Counted from the first letter of the stretch, positions 11,524 through 21,783 are shown. The stretch: 64,000 nt of DNA from Leptobrachium leishanense (GCA_009667805.1 CM019066.1:332574077-332638076), one strand, 5' to 3'. Notes: a model not told the origin generated them from the sequence alone. A program made the numbers and translations.

Positions 11524-13261
11524 GGGTTATTTAATAAGCGACGAACTTGCCACAGAATTGCACCGTGCATTTCACCGCATAGTGCAATTTCGTGGTAGTT
11601 CACCTATTCACTATACATCTGCCAGTATTTGGAGAAATGACAGTAAAATACAGTGCAGTTCGCCGCAATTTGGCGATCTTCGGCAGCCGTGAAATTGTCC
11701 CATAGAGATGTATTGATTAATTTATTCAGAGAACGCCGAACTGCACCGACGTTTCAGTGAAATGCCCTGATTTTCGGTGATTCAGTTCAACAGGTTTAAA
11801 CAGGCGAATCCCATAGGATTCAATGTAAGAAAATATTGTTTTTATGTTATTTTTATTCAACCGTTCTTTTCATTTTCAACACGGCGTCTTTTTATTTATT
11901 TTTCGGAACATTTTGATGTATTTTTTTAGGCAAACTTTTTGATTCCCAATTTTTTTTAAAAGCCGTTTTTTTTTTTTTTATACTGTAACAGACCTTTTCA
12001 TTTTTTTCTTTAACCACTTCAATGCTAAGGACGCGCTCAGCGCGTCCTCAGCATTGCCCCTGGTATGCGGAGGACGCGCTGAGCGCGTCCTCGCATTGGG
12101 GTCAGCGTTCGGCCGGGTACCGGCCGATCGCTGGCCCCTCCGGTGCGGGCTGACATCCTGGATGTCAGCCCGGCATCCGGAGCAGTGGCCGCCATTGTTA
12201 TGTGTCATCGCGCCCCCGCGATGACACATAATTCAGGCGCCCCCCCGCATGTGCGGAGGAGGCGCCTGAAAGGGAGGGGGGGAGGTCCTTCGGACCTCTC
12301 TCCCTCCCGATCGGCGGCTCACAGGGGCTTAACCCAGGCATCATTTGGAAGGGCACAGCCTGCCCTTCCAAATGATGCCTGGCATTAACCCCTGGGGAGC
12401 TGGATCGCAAATCGGCGCTGAAAAGCGCCGATTTGCGATCCTTCCCGGGAGCTGGCCGACATCTTGGATGTCGGCCAAGCTTCCGGGAACTCCCCCAGAG
12501 GACTGGCGTCATCGTGCGCAGCACGATGACGCCAGTCCTAGCATTAACCCCTAACTGCCACGAAGTGTGGAGATAGGGAGTTCCAATGAACTCCCTATCT
12601 CCCGATCCGTGGCAGTTAGGGGTTAAATTTTGATATCGTTGGATCGGCCAGAGCATGGCCGTTCCAACGATACCAAACATAAAAATAAAAAAAAATTAAA
12701 AAAAAAATTAAAAAAAAAAAAATAAACACTTTTTTTTTTGTTTTTTGTTTTGTTAATGCAGCAATATTGTTCCCATTTCAATTATAATGTGAACAATAAT
12801 GCTGCATTAACGATTTTTGTATGCGGTGCGTTTGTTAAAAATGGTGTCATTTTCCCCAAAAAAAAATGTAACGAGACCCCATCTCTAATTTTTTAACAAG
12901 CGCACCCCATACAAAATATAACCGCAATTGCTCGCATGTTAAAATGTGGAAAAAACACTTTACACGCTGTAAATTATTGAAAATACATATTTTATTGCAT
13001 TTTTTGTTATAATATACAAACATGACATAACGTATACATATAATAATGACATATTATGAATCTACCGAGTCTGACGGAAAGAACGATATATAATATGTCG
13101 ATGTCATATACTAAAATAAGCCTTCAAAACAGGTTTAAACATGATGCGCAAAACAGGTAAAAAATGACCTCAGCACAGGGGCGGGAAAAGCCTCAGCAGC
13201 GAAAGGGTTAAGAACCTTTTTTATTATTTCCTCACATTTTCATGCATTTTTGTTGGTTTAA
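11524..13261. mobile_element. Harbinger-like repeat, family D, interrupted
   Basis: It starts GGGTTATTTAATAAGCG after TAA. It contains the family D internal phrases (for example GAATCCCATAGGATTCAATG at 11808-11827) shared with 7385-7600, and its tail 11940-12009 plus 13212-13257 matches 16262-16370. The hairpin element at 12014-13207 was inserted into it. Its distal end is missing; a solo hairpin-element terminus follows at 13262. Confidence 0.6.
12014..13207 (+). mobile_element. Multi-hairpin TTAA element, copy 1
   Basis: A 1194-bp non-coding element bounded by TTAA at 12010-12013 and 13208-13211. It begins CCACTTCAATGC and ends CAGCAGCGAAAGGG. Consecutive palindromes run from 12021 to about 12917. 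They lie at 12021-12055, 12066-12095, 12110-12126, 12147-12171, 12199-12230, 12234-12268, 12271-12309, 12334-12382, 12402-12441, 12445-12488, 12500-12539, 12544-12626, 12631-12675, 12752-12811 and 12814-12917. An A/T-rich spacer lies at 12680-12750. TTAACCCC recurs between hairpins. TTAA duplication is used by piggyBac and Kolobok transposases; which one moves this element is unknown. The 160-residue frame across the hairpins is an artefact. Confidence 0.8.
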
Positions 13262-13372
13262 CCCTTTTGCTGCTGAGCCATTTCACACCTCTGTGCTGAG
13301 CTCATTTTTACCGGTTTCGCTCATCTTGTTTAAACGCGATTTGAAGCCACGTTTTATTATATGACCCAGACA
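13262..13372 (-). mobile_element. Solo end of the multi-hairpin element
   Basis: After TTAA at 13258-13261 the sequence CCCTTTTGCTGCTGAGCC and onward matches the right terminus of the multi-hairpin element in reverse orientation, as at 55921. It continues to ATGACCCAGACA and then stops. It lies only 50 bp from copy 1 and is inverted to it. Confidence 0.7.
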
Positions 13373-13402
13373 TTCATATTTCAGTACATTTTCAGGACTT
13401 AA

Positions 13403-13878
13403 CCATGTAGTTATGGAGGGGACTTTATAAGCTTTGTTTGCTATGTCCTTGCCCATAGAGCTTACAGTCTACCAGCTCCCACGTCATATCATCTTGCAAT
13501 AAATACAAAGAAATTACCATAGTCTATCTGTTCTTTAGGCCCCGTTCGTCCTACCCTGATACACAATAACGGCTCCAACTTCATATCATCCTGCAGTAAA
13601 TACACTGGAATTAAATGATCTAATGGGTTGGAGAAGTTATACAAGGTTGTGTTATGTCCTTGACATAAGGCTTACAGTCAGCCTTTTCTTCATAGTGTGT
13701 CCTGCTCTGATACACAATGACAGCGCCCATCTTTTTCATATCCTTACTATTTAAATATATATATATATTCTTCTGGCATTTATCATCCTTAAATCGCAAC
13801 TTTCACTTTAAACCCATTTAGAAAAATTACTTTTTAAAAAAAATTAAAATCGAACCCTTGTAGATCACATATACACCC
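13403..13878. other. Non-coding DNA with short local repeats
   Basis: Two related segments (about 13440-13530 and 13560-13740) share GTTATGTCCTTG and CTTACAGTC phrases, hinting at an old tandem duplication. A short (AT)n lies at 13758-13769. No exon was seen. Confidence 0.35.
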
Positions 13879-13881
13879 TAA

Positions 13882-14289
13882 TGCTGGGGTCAGACTAACG
13901 CATTTTGAACGTGCGTTCAGCCGCCCTTTATCACGGCTGTAGTAGCAGCAAATGACGGCCAATATACGAAGTACGGCCGCACGAAAGTTCGGCCGCGCAA
14001 CGCAAGCGGCAAACAAATGCATTTTTTCGAGAATGTAGAACCGCTAGTACTGACGCACAGAGTGCGCTGCGTTGGCATAGCGATGTGTGTGCGTGATTAG
14101 GAGACGTCAGACGCTGCACATGTCCGGCCAACATCACGTCCATTTGTTTTTCATAGCTCCGTCAAAAATCACGCACGAAAATGCGCATCGTATGACCGCT
14201 ATCGCGTCTTCCGTGAAAAAATACGTCAATGTGTTCGGGCACACTTTTTTACGGACGATGCGAAAAATGCGTTCGTCTGACCCTAGCCT
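13882..14289. mobile_element. PIF/Harbinger-type MITE, family M copy 4
   Basis: The largest M copy at 408 bp. The left end is TGCTGGGGTCAGACTAACG. The right end, reverse-complemented, is GGCTAGGGTCAGACGAACG. TAA lies at 13879-13881 and again at 14290-14292. The CpG-rich interior has a short open frame that is not a transposase. Confidence 0.7.
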
Positions 14290-14292
14290 TAA

Positions 14293-15500
14293 TGCAGATA
14301 TTTTTCATTGGCTAGAGAAAATCTAACCATATTTTCTATATTTTTACATAAAGCATCGCTAAGTCTATCAACAATTTCCGCAATCTGTAAACAAATATTA
14401 TTTTATATATAAGTATTGTGATTTTAATGTATTTTTGATAATAAAAATAAGAAACCCTTTATAACAACATTTTCGCCCGAATGATTCCTTTTTTTTTTAA
14501 CTAATTACTTAAGAACGATAAATGCCTAACATCTATAAGTCGCCTACAGAACATGAAGAAAAACCTGGGATGTTTAAGGGGCAGAAAATGCGACTCCCTG
14601 CGTCTGATGAGATCAAAGAGGCAGAATGTTAGATGTTCCGCGGCTTAGGCTGACTATTACTTCGGTGTTATGTTTGAGGTGGGCAAATAGCGGGAGGTCT
14701 CAATAAAATCTTGAAGGGAGAGATGATTACGTTCAAAGCTGACTGCGCCTGAAAACGGCGAGAATAAAGACAAGAGATCGGGTTGTCTCTGCGAGAACTG
14801 ACAGGTGACGCTTTAAATAGGCAGCAGCCGCCGCAGAAATCGCACACGACTACATAATCCACCGAGAAGGAAGAGAAAAAAAAGAACCGCGCAAGGTTGC
14901 GGATTAAACAGCTAATTTCTATGCGGTTTCTGCCGACTTTTTTTGGCTAGCCGGTGCTAGGGTAAACTCAGCCATTTAAAATGACTCGGGGTCAGCGGTA
15001 ACAAGTGAAAATAGATCTTCGAAATGACGGACCTCATACCTTATCTTTGTAATGAAATGCCTCTTTGGTGTATTTATACTCTATGGGGGCATATCAGATC
15101 AATCAGTCCTACTGGCAGAACAATTTATTATTATTGTATACATTACTGGTGGTAAAGGAGTATGGAATTAAGTAGAACACAAGCTGCTGGAATACTGAAA
15201 GCTTGAGGTCATTTAATAAACAACCACCGCTAATGGAGGAGAACAGTGCTTATTCCATTACAGCCATGTTCGGCTTTCTAACAGCGATACATTTACCAGC
15301 TTTTACAGAGACTTGTTTCTAGGCAGATGCATATTAAAGAGAGCGTACAAAAAAAACGAGGCGAGGGGGGTGATGGTAAACGAGCCGTTTAGCGATTAGC
15401 GCTCTAGTATTCGTTAGATGGTGATTGATAATCGTAAAAGAGACGATAACCGACTTGCTGTAACGGTTATTTTTTTTTTTAGATTTCTTCTTTTGGTCAT
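14293..15500. other. Unique DNA, possible conserved non-coding element
   Basis: About 14520-14900 and 15160-15400 look unlike the surrounding repeats. They are repeat-free, of balanced composition and contain homeobox-like AT cores (for example TTTAATAAAC, GCTAATGG, CATATTAAAG). This texture is typical of conserved developmental enhancers, but conservation cannot be seen from one sequence. No open frame or splice pair is convincing. The call is an inference. Confidence 0.25.
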
Positions 15501-16059
15501 CGGTGGTCAATAATAAATTGATTTAGTTTTTATATGTAAGTGAAAGACATTCCGGAGGGGTTTTTATTTAATAAAACGGGTATCCAGAAAAGAATTGTAA
15601 GTTTTTACCAAAGTACTCCGAGCTCAAATCATGAACGCGTCAGGGACTTATGTCTTTTTAATGTTTGTCTATGGAAAACCATTTGGCCACTTGATGAAAG
15701 GTCACCAGTTCACTGGAAAAGTAAAATTGCCGTTTTTAGAATTCTGTTCATCAATATACAATCTGAATTTGAAGTGCGGGACCTTGTGGATGGATGCCTC
15801 GTATAATATTTCTAGGTTTTTGGTAAACTTCAAAATTAGGGATATATCTAATGATAAAACACGAAATAATATAGGGTGATATCCCACAATCTAGGTATAC
15901 GCAGAAAAAATTGGCAACTCACAAAGGTATAGGATATATTGGGCCCATCATCCTCCAATAATGCTGTGCAGCTGATGCCCAACCGATTGTTAAATCGATG
16001 CTACATCCATCCGATGGTACAGGATCTCGGAATAAACAGTAAACAATGATGGCACCAAG
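15501..16059. other. Unique non-coding DNA
   Basis: No repeat family or gene recognised. Short overlapping open frames at 15540-15887 on both strands lack splice sites and recognisable residues. Confidence 0.4.
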
Positions 16060-16200
16060 CGTCAATATAAATATAATAAAATTTATTTACTTACTCTTCG
16101 GAGTAGTTAAAACAGCATAGCAGTACTGGAGGTGACGGGATAAAAACATACAGCTCAACGCGTTTCTACCACACAAGGTCTTCCTCAGCAGAAAATGGAT
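16060..16200 (-). repeat. Repeat carrying a hammerhead-like core
   Basis: Read on the minus strand at 16155-16195, the order is CTGAGGA, AGACC, a six-base loop, GGTA, GAAA and then CGCGTTGAG. This keeps the conserved hammerhead core boxes CUGANGA and GAAA around a short stem II. Stem I pairing is weak here. The downstream minus-strand sequence runs into an AT-rich tail (TTTTATTATATTTATATTG), like the other members of this series. Confidence 0.5.
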
Positions 16201-16261
16201 GTTACGGTAGCATCCATCTTTTGCATTAATGTTAGATATTAATTCTAACATCTAACATTCT

Positions 16262-16615
16262 AACAACTCCCAATTTTTTTTAAAAGCCGTTTTTTTTTTT
16301 TTATACTGTAACAGACCTTTTCTTTTTTTTTTAGGAACCTTTTTTATTATTTCCACACATTTTCATGCATTTTTATTGGTTTAAACGCCTTTTAGAAGAA
16401 TAGCAGAGTTCCGTTTTTTTTCTTCCTACAGTTCGGTGGTCAGTTCGGCGGTCTGCTCAGCGGTCTTTGGTGGCATTCAGCGGGGGTCTTCTGCGGCTCC
16501 ACGTTCAGCGCACTTTGGGGACTCTGCGATGAATAATGAATTTGCGCATGGTTGGCAAACTGGAATGGATTCTGCGCACCAAAGTGCACAGAACAAGAAA
16601 CTTCTGAATAATCCC
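16262..16615. mobile_element. Harbinger-like repeat, family D copy, truncated
   Basis: It matches the distal part of the family D repeat at 11940-12009 joined directly to 13212-13257, without the hairpin element. It ends CTGAATAATCCC before TTA (16616-16618), the inverse of the GGGTTATTCAG terminus. It therefore shows what the target site of hairpin copy 1 looked like. GC-rich internal part 16430-16560 has a chance frame only. Confidence 0.6.
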
Positions 16616-16774
16616 TTATGTTTGCCAATATGAAAATGTAAACACGGGAACCACGCAACTTTATTCTTAGAAATATGTAGTGAATTTGCCCACCTTGACT
16701 ACCTAAATCTACAGCGGTACAAAAAAAATTAAATCCGAATTAAAATACTTACATTGAAATTGTTCAACCAAATA

Positions 16775-16990
16775 ACATCACTGCTCTGTGTGGAGAGAGC
16801 CTGTGGAGACACAGGTTCAAATCCCAGCAAGAGCACCTCTCCAGTAAGTGTCCTTGGGCAAGACACCTAACGGTACATACTTGCCACCCAGGACATACTT
16901 GAAAACGAGAGAAATCTCAATGTATCCTTCCTGGTGAAATACTTTCTCAACAAAAAATGATAAGTGCATTAATGGCATAAATATCTGATG
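16775..16990 (+). mobile_element. tRNA-like SINE with LINE-derived tail
   Basis: It contains a pol III B-box-like GGTTCAAATCCC at 16813-16824, preceded by a tRNA-like arm. A CORE/MIR-like segment CCTTGGGCAAGACACCTAA follows. The 3' part (about 16888-16960) carries GAGAGAAATCTCAATGTATC, matching the 3' end of the LINE at 47752-48493. SINEs that share a tail with a partner LINE are thought to borrow its reverse transcriptase. The A box is not clear, so the 5' end may be truncated. Confidence 0.65.
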
Positions 16991-17800
16991 TTGCACATAC
17001 AAATTGCTTTTTAAACATTTTTATTTAAACTTTGTAAATCAAGTGCATGTTGTTTTGGTTACTGTGTAGAATGGCACATCTTTGGATCTATGCAACGTAT
17101 TGAAGTAGGTTTTGTGGGTGTTTTTACATAGTTACTAATTAATTTGGGTAGTTGGCCTAGCTGATGTTTGTACGTTTATTTTTGTATTTCACCTAAATCA
17201 AAGCAAACCACACTTTAGGAAATTGCTTCTTATATATCCCTATTTTCTTTTCTATATTGGCACTATACCTAAAAGGATTATTGACCAAAATTAGATCTGA
17301 CTTTTTTTTTTTTAAATAGATTACATTGTGTAAATGATAATGAAATTTGTGGCGCAGTTTATTTAATTGAACTTCCATTATATCAAGACAGTGAACCGTT
17401 TACGGATTTTTTTTCTGCAAAGGAGAGGAAGAAAATCAGGTTTCAAGAAAAACCCATTGTAAAAAAAAAATGGGCGCTGGAAAAAAATCTCATGAGTAGC
17501 AATACGGCTATATTTAATGTAAATGTGTATTTTAAGAAATTCTATTTCTGAACTATATGTTTCCATTAATATCCTTTTCTCACTTTTGCTTCCATAACCC
17601 TCTGTACTCAAAAACTGCTGGGATTATTTTACACCTAGACTGAAATTTCTCAGTGAAAAATTTGGAGTGGCCGAAAAACCATCCAGCATTTTTTGAAAAA
17701 TGTCCAGCTTTCTCCATATGCTTTCTCAATGGTTATTGAGTTTCTTATGGATTGCCATAAAATCACGTGATGCCATGCCCAGCAACAGCTAGAGCCTGAC
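16991..17800. other. Unique non-coding DNA
   Basis: AT-rich, no family recognised. Short minus-strand frames at 17193-17611 are lysine- and isoleucine-rich by composition and are not supported as genes. Confidence 0.4.
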
Positions 17801-17803
17801 TTA

Positions 17804-18398
17804 ACGGGTTATTTCATTCGGCGCACTTCGGTGCGATTCGGCGAGTTCAATTCGCTGGACTTGTGGCGAATTCAGTATTCACCACATGGTCCCCGACGTG
17901 CGCCAAATGGATCCGCCGAACGCTGCCAATAAACTGCCGAACGTATCCAATAGACCATCGAACGCAGCCAGAAGCTGACGATCCACCGAACAGACCGCCG
18001 GACGCCTCCGATCAACCGCCGAAAACATCCGACCATCTGCAAACCGTAGCGAAAAGTCTTTTTGCTGCAATTGAAAAGAATGAACGGTTGAATAATAAAC
18101 ATATAATAACAAGAGAATTATTCTACATTGAAACCTGTCTACACCTGTCGAACAAAAGCAATCTGGACATTTCGCCAACTTTTCGGTGCTTTTTGGAATT
18201 CTCTGACTAGATTAACCATTACTTCTTTATGGGGAATTCCACTGCTGCCGAATTGCACCATGTTTTGCTGGCAATTTGCCAATATTTGGTGAATTGCCAG
18301 CTTTCTGAATAGCAGAATAGCCAAAAAATTGCAACGTACCGTGAAATTCACCGTTCGGTGCAAATTGGTGGCAAAATCACATCTCTCTGAATATCCCC
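17804..18398. mobile_element. Harbinger-like element, family D, complete
   Basis: It begins ACGGGTTATTT after TTA (17801-17803) and ends CTCTGAATATCCCC before TTA (18399-18401). This is a 595-bp element with GGGTTATTCA-type inverted ends and a 3-bp TTA duplication. It is non-autonomous. It is related to 53755-54642, which has the same ends and TSD. Confidence 0.65.
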
Positions 18399-18442
18399 TT
18401 AAATAGATAACACAGAAAAAACCATGACAGGATGGACAGACA

Positions 18443-18710
18443 ACGTTTTAACCTGTGGAAGTCTTTGTCACTATGCACTTGATGCTTGGGTTTTGTCACA
18501 TCCAGAATGATTCTAAGACACCAAAAAGTACCAGCACCCGTGGGTTTTGTTGAAGTGTCTTTTTGTTGGATGCCTTATACACTATTGTGCCAGCAGCAAC
18601 ACAATTCAGATTACTGGCTTTTATCAACAGAGCCCACAAGTGCTGGTACTTTTTTGATGGCTTTTTCAATTTTCTGAATTCACAAAGACCTTCACAGGTC
18701 AAAAAGTCTT
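18443..18710. repeat. Fold-back element with imperfect long arms
   Basis: Left arm phrases ACCTGTGGAAGTCTTTG, AAAAAGTACCAGCACCCGTGGG and their inverses AAAGACCTTCACAGGT and CCCACAAGTGCTGGTAC in the right arm give about 110-bp arms around a centre near 18575. The outermost part of each arm has the order of the hammerhead-like series (GACC, loop, GGTC, AAAAAG) in degraded form. Confidence 0.6.
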
Positions 18711-18987
18711 CATGGGTTGAATTTTTATTAGGTTAAGTGTAAATGCTCACCTTTTCCCCTCGGCGCTGGGCTGCTCCTCTTCTTCGACTCAGAGCTTCCG
18801 AAATGCAGAAGTCCCTGGAGCTTCTAACGCATTTTGTGTAGCGTACCTAACTCGTACAAACAGTACACAAATTTCACATCTCACGGCACTTGCATACTTA
18901 GTCATACAACGCCTTTTCAGTACGAGGGCTTGGTGCTGCATGCAGTGGCGTCGTAATGTGGGGGCGGGGGGTGTGGCCCGCACCAGG

Positions 18988-19201
18988 GACACCCGCCTTT
19001 AGGGTGACACCGTCACCCTAAGGGCGGGTGTCTCACCCTCCGCCGCGTATTCGCTCCCTGCGAGCGTCCGAAGCATGCAGCTTCAGCGCTCGCCTGGGGG
19101 AAACACGTCACCAGCCAATCGCGGCTGGTCACGTGGCTCCCCCAGGCGAGCGCCCAGGCTGCGCGCCGCCGGACTCTCAGAAGGAGCGAACACGCGGCGG
19201 A
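18988..19201. repeat. Hairpins inside the hAT element
   Basis: The first palindrome (18988-19032) has arms GACACCCGCCTTTAGGGTGAC and its inverse. The second is nested: inner arms GCGCTCGCCTGGGGG at 19086 pair with 19138-19152, and outer arms CCGCCGCGTATTCGCTCC at 19041 pair with the end at 19201. The two would form neighbouring strong hairpins or cruciforms. Confidence 0.75.
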
Positions 19202-19205
19202 GGTG

Positions 19206-21215
19206 AGCTGGGGCCGTTATCCATGAGGTGCTGGGGCCGTTATCCATGAGGTGCTGGGGCATATCTGTTTGCTGGGGCAGTATCCATCTGCTGGGGCATT
19301 CCATGTGCTGGGGCATATCCATGAGGAGCTGGGGCATATACATGAGCTGCTGGGGCATATCCATGAGGTGCTGGGGCAAATCCATGCGCTGCTGGGGCAT
19401 ATCCATGAGGTGCTGGGGCATATCCATGAGCTTCTGGGGCATATCCATGAGGTGCTGGGGCATATCCATGAGCTTCTGGGGCATATCCATGAGGTGCTGG
19501 GGCATATCCATGATCTGCTAGGGCATATCCATGAGGTGCTGGGGCATATCCATGAGGTGCTGGGGCAAATCCATGCGCTGCTGGGGCATAGCCCTGAGGT
19601 GCTGGGGCATATCCATGAGGTGCTGGGGCATATCCATGAGGTGCTGGGGCATAGCCATGAGGTGCTGGGGCATATCCATGAGGTGCTGGGGCATATCCAT
19701 GAGCTTCTGGGGCATATACATGAGGTGCTGGGGCATATACATGAGCTGCTGGGCCATATCCATGAGGTGCTGGGGCATATCCATGAGGTGCTGGGGCATA
19801 TCCATGAGGTTCTGGGGCAAATCCATGAGGTGCTGGGGCATATCCATGAGGTGCTGGGGCATATCCATGAGGTGCTGGGGCAAATCCATCGCTGCTGGGG
19901 CATATCCATGAGGTGCTGGGGCATATCCATGAGGTGCTGGGGCATATCCATGAGCTTCTGGGGCATATCCATGAGGTGCTGGGGCATATACATGAGCTGC
20001 TGGGGCATATCCATGAGGTGCTGGGGCAGTATCAAGCTGCTGGGGCATATCCATGAGGTGCTGGGGCATATCCATGAGCTGCTGGGGCATATCCATGAGG
20101 TGCTGGGGCAGTATCAAGCTGCTGGGGCATATCCATGAGGTGCTGGGCATATCCATGAGCTGCTGGGGCATATCCATGAGCTGCTGGGGCAAATCCATGA
20201 GGTGCTGGGGCATATCCATGAGGTGCTGGGGCATATCCATGAGCTGGGGCATATCCATGAGCTGCTGGGGCATATCCATGAGGTGCTGGGGCAAATCCAT
20301 GAGGTGCTGGGGCATATCCATGAGCTGCTGGGGCATATCCATGAGCTGCTGGGGCAAATCCATGAGGTGCTGGGGCATTCCATGTGCTGGGCAGTATCCA
20401 TGTGCTGGGGCAGTATCCATGAGGTGGGGCATTATCCATGAGCTGGGGCAATATCCATGAGCTGCTGGGGAATTCCATGTGCTGGGCAGTATCCATGTGC
20501 TGGGGCAGTATCCATGAGCTGGGGCAAGATCCATGAGCTGGGGCAATATCCATGAGCTGCTGGGGCAGTATATCCATGAGCTGGGGCAGTATATCCATGA
20601 GCTGGGGCATATCCATGTGCTGGGGCAATATCCATGAGCTGGGGCATATCCATGAGCTGGGGCAAAATCCATGAGAGGAGCTGGGGCAAAATCCATGAGA
20701 GCAGCTGGGGCATTATCAATGAGAGGAGCTGGGGCAGTATATCCATGAGAGGAGCTGGGGCAGTATCTATGAGAGGAGCTGGGGCAGTATATCCATGAGA
20801 GGAGCTGGGGCAGTATATCCATGAGAGGAGCTGGGGCAATATCCATGAGAGGAGCTGGGGCAATATCCATGTGTGCTGGGGGCAGTATCCATGAGAGCTG
20901 GGGCAATATATCCATGTGTGAGCTGGTCTGGGGCAATATATCCATGTGTGAGCTGGTCTGGGGCAATATATCCATGTGTGAGCTGAGGCGCAATATATCC
21001 ATATGTGAGCTGAGGCCCAATATATCCATATGTGAGCTGGGGCAATATATATCCATGGGTGAGCTGCTGGGGGCAGTATATAACTGTGAACTGGGGCAAT
21101 ATATAATTGAACTGGGGCAATATATCCATATGTGAGCTGGGGGCAATATATATCCATGGGGTGAGCTGCTGGGGGCAATATATATCCAGAGCTGCTGGGG
21201 GCAATATATATCCAT
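19206..21215. repeat. 21-bp minisatellite, about 90 units
   Basis: The core unit is GGGGCATATCCATGAGGTGCT with variants (CAGTATCC, CAAATCC, AGCTGCT). Units are near-regular 21-mers to about 20690 and then drift to 24-33-bp forms that include GAGAGGAGCTGGGGCAGTATA. Because 21 is divisible by three and stop codons are rare in the unit, very long open frames appear on both strands (for example 605 codons at 19518-21335 minus). They repeat one heptapeptide and are not genes. Confidence 0.9.
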
Positions 21216-21465
21216 GTGTGCTTTCACTGCCTTCGAACAACGTACTTGCTGGCAGTTGGCAAAAGGTTGTGTGAGCATATGAGAGAGCTCCACAGCAATA
21301 AACCTCACAGTAATGTGCGCTGTGTGTATGAGCATTCAGTGTTATATGGGAGTACTGATTTAGGAGTAAGAGTAGTTAAAAAAAAATCTGTAAAACTCGG
21401 GGGGGGTGACACCATAAGTTACGGCACCGGGTGACACCAACCCTAGTGACGCAACTGGCTGCATG

Positions 21466-21779
21466 TACTGTACAAGCGAAGCACCATTCTTCGACTGCAG
21501 TCTACCAGAATGCTTGCAGCGTGCTGACATCAACAGTCCCTAAATTGGTCCATGGCAGGTGGGATATTGAGAAATATATCTGCTTCACACAGTGTCCAAA
21601 TGGGACTGGGAGGACAGGGGGGTGCTCCACACAGCCTGACTATATATGATTAAGGCCACTGGGCCGAAACGTCATTGATACCTTGTATTATGGGGTTGCT
21701 TTCCCCCAGATAGATTAAATTTACTCTTTCTTGCATTGCTCCCCGCTTGAGGTCCTGCTCTTTCTTTTTTCTGGAAACT
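21466..21779 (+). other. Unique DNA with a hammerhead-like core
   Basis: At 21646-21671 the order is ATGATTA, AGGCC, ACT, GGGCC, GAAAC, then GTC. It has a perfect 4-bp stem II (GGCC/GGCC) and GAAAC. The first core box is degraded (ATGATTA for CUGANGA). GUC, the preferred hammerhead cleavage triplet, follows GAAAC directly. Confidence 0.4.
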
Positions 21780-21783
21780 TTAA

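Larger units (their letters stand above)
11458..13402. repeat. 30-bp direct repeat flanking a nested repeat block
   Basis: The phrase TTCATATTTCAGTACATT followed by CAGGACTTAA occurs at 11458-11487 and again at 13373-13402 with one mismatch. The two copies bracket the family D repeat, the hairpin element and a solo hairpin-element end. This may be an ancient duplication or the scar of a rearrangement that removed the end of the D element. Confidence 0.6.
18943..21457. mobile_element. hAT element carrying a giant minisatellite
   Basis: It is bounded by an exact 8-bp duplication GCTGCATG (18935-18942 and 21458-21465), the hallmark of hAT insertion. Ends are CAGTGGCGTCG on the left and, reverse-complemented, CAGTTGCGTCAC on the right. 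At 2515 bp it has no transposase. Inside are two nested hairpins (18988-19201), the 21-bp minisatellite (19206-21215) and about 240 bp of unique sequence. Confidence 0.85.

Noticed and set aside
12198..12680. 160-codon frame across hairpins
   Set aside because: It crosses many palindromes of a non-coding element and is not kept in copies 2 and 3.
16805..16830. Functional tRNA gene
   Set aside because: A B-box-like sequence is present, but no cloverleaf or anticodon arm can be built; it fits a SINE head.
19206..20700. CRISPR-like array
   Set aside because: There are no spacers; units are contiguous 21-mers, and the genome is clearly eukaryotic.
19206..21335. Very long open frames (up to 605 codons minus, 295 codons plus)
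   Set aside because: They are the translation of a 21-bp minisatellite, which is open in several frames because its period is a multiple of three; no domain, promoter or splice context.
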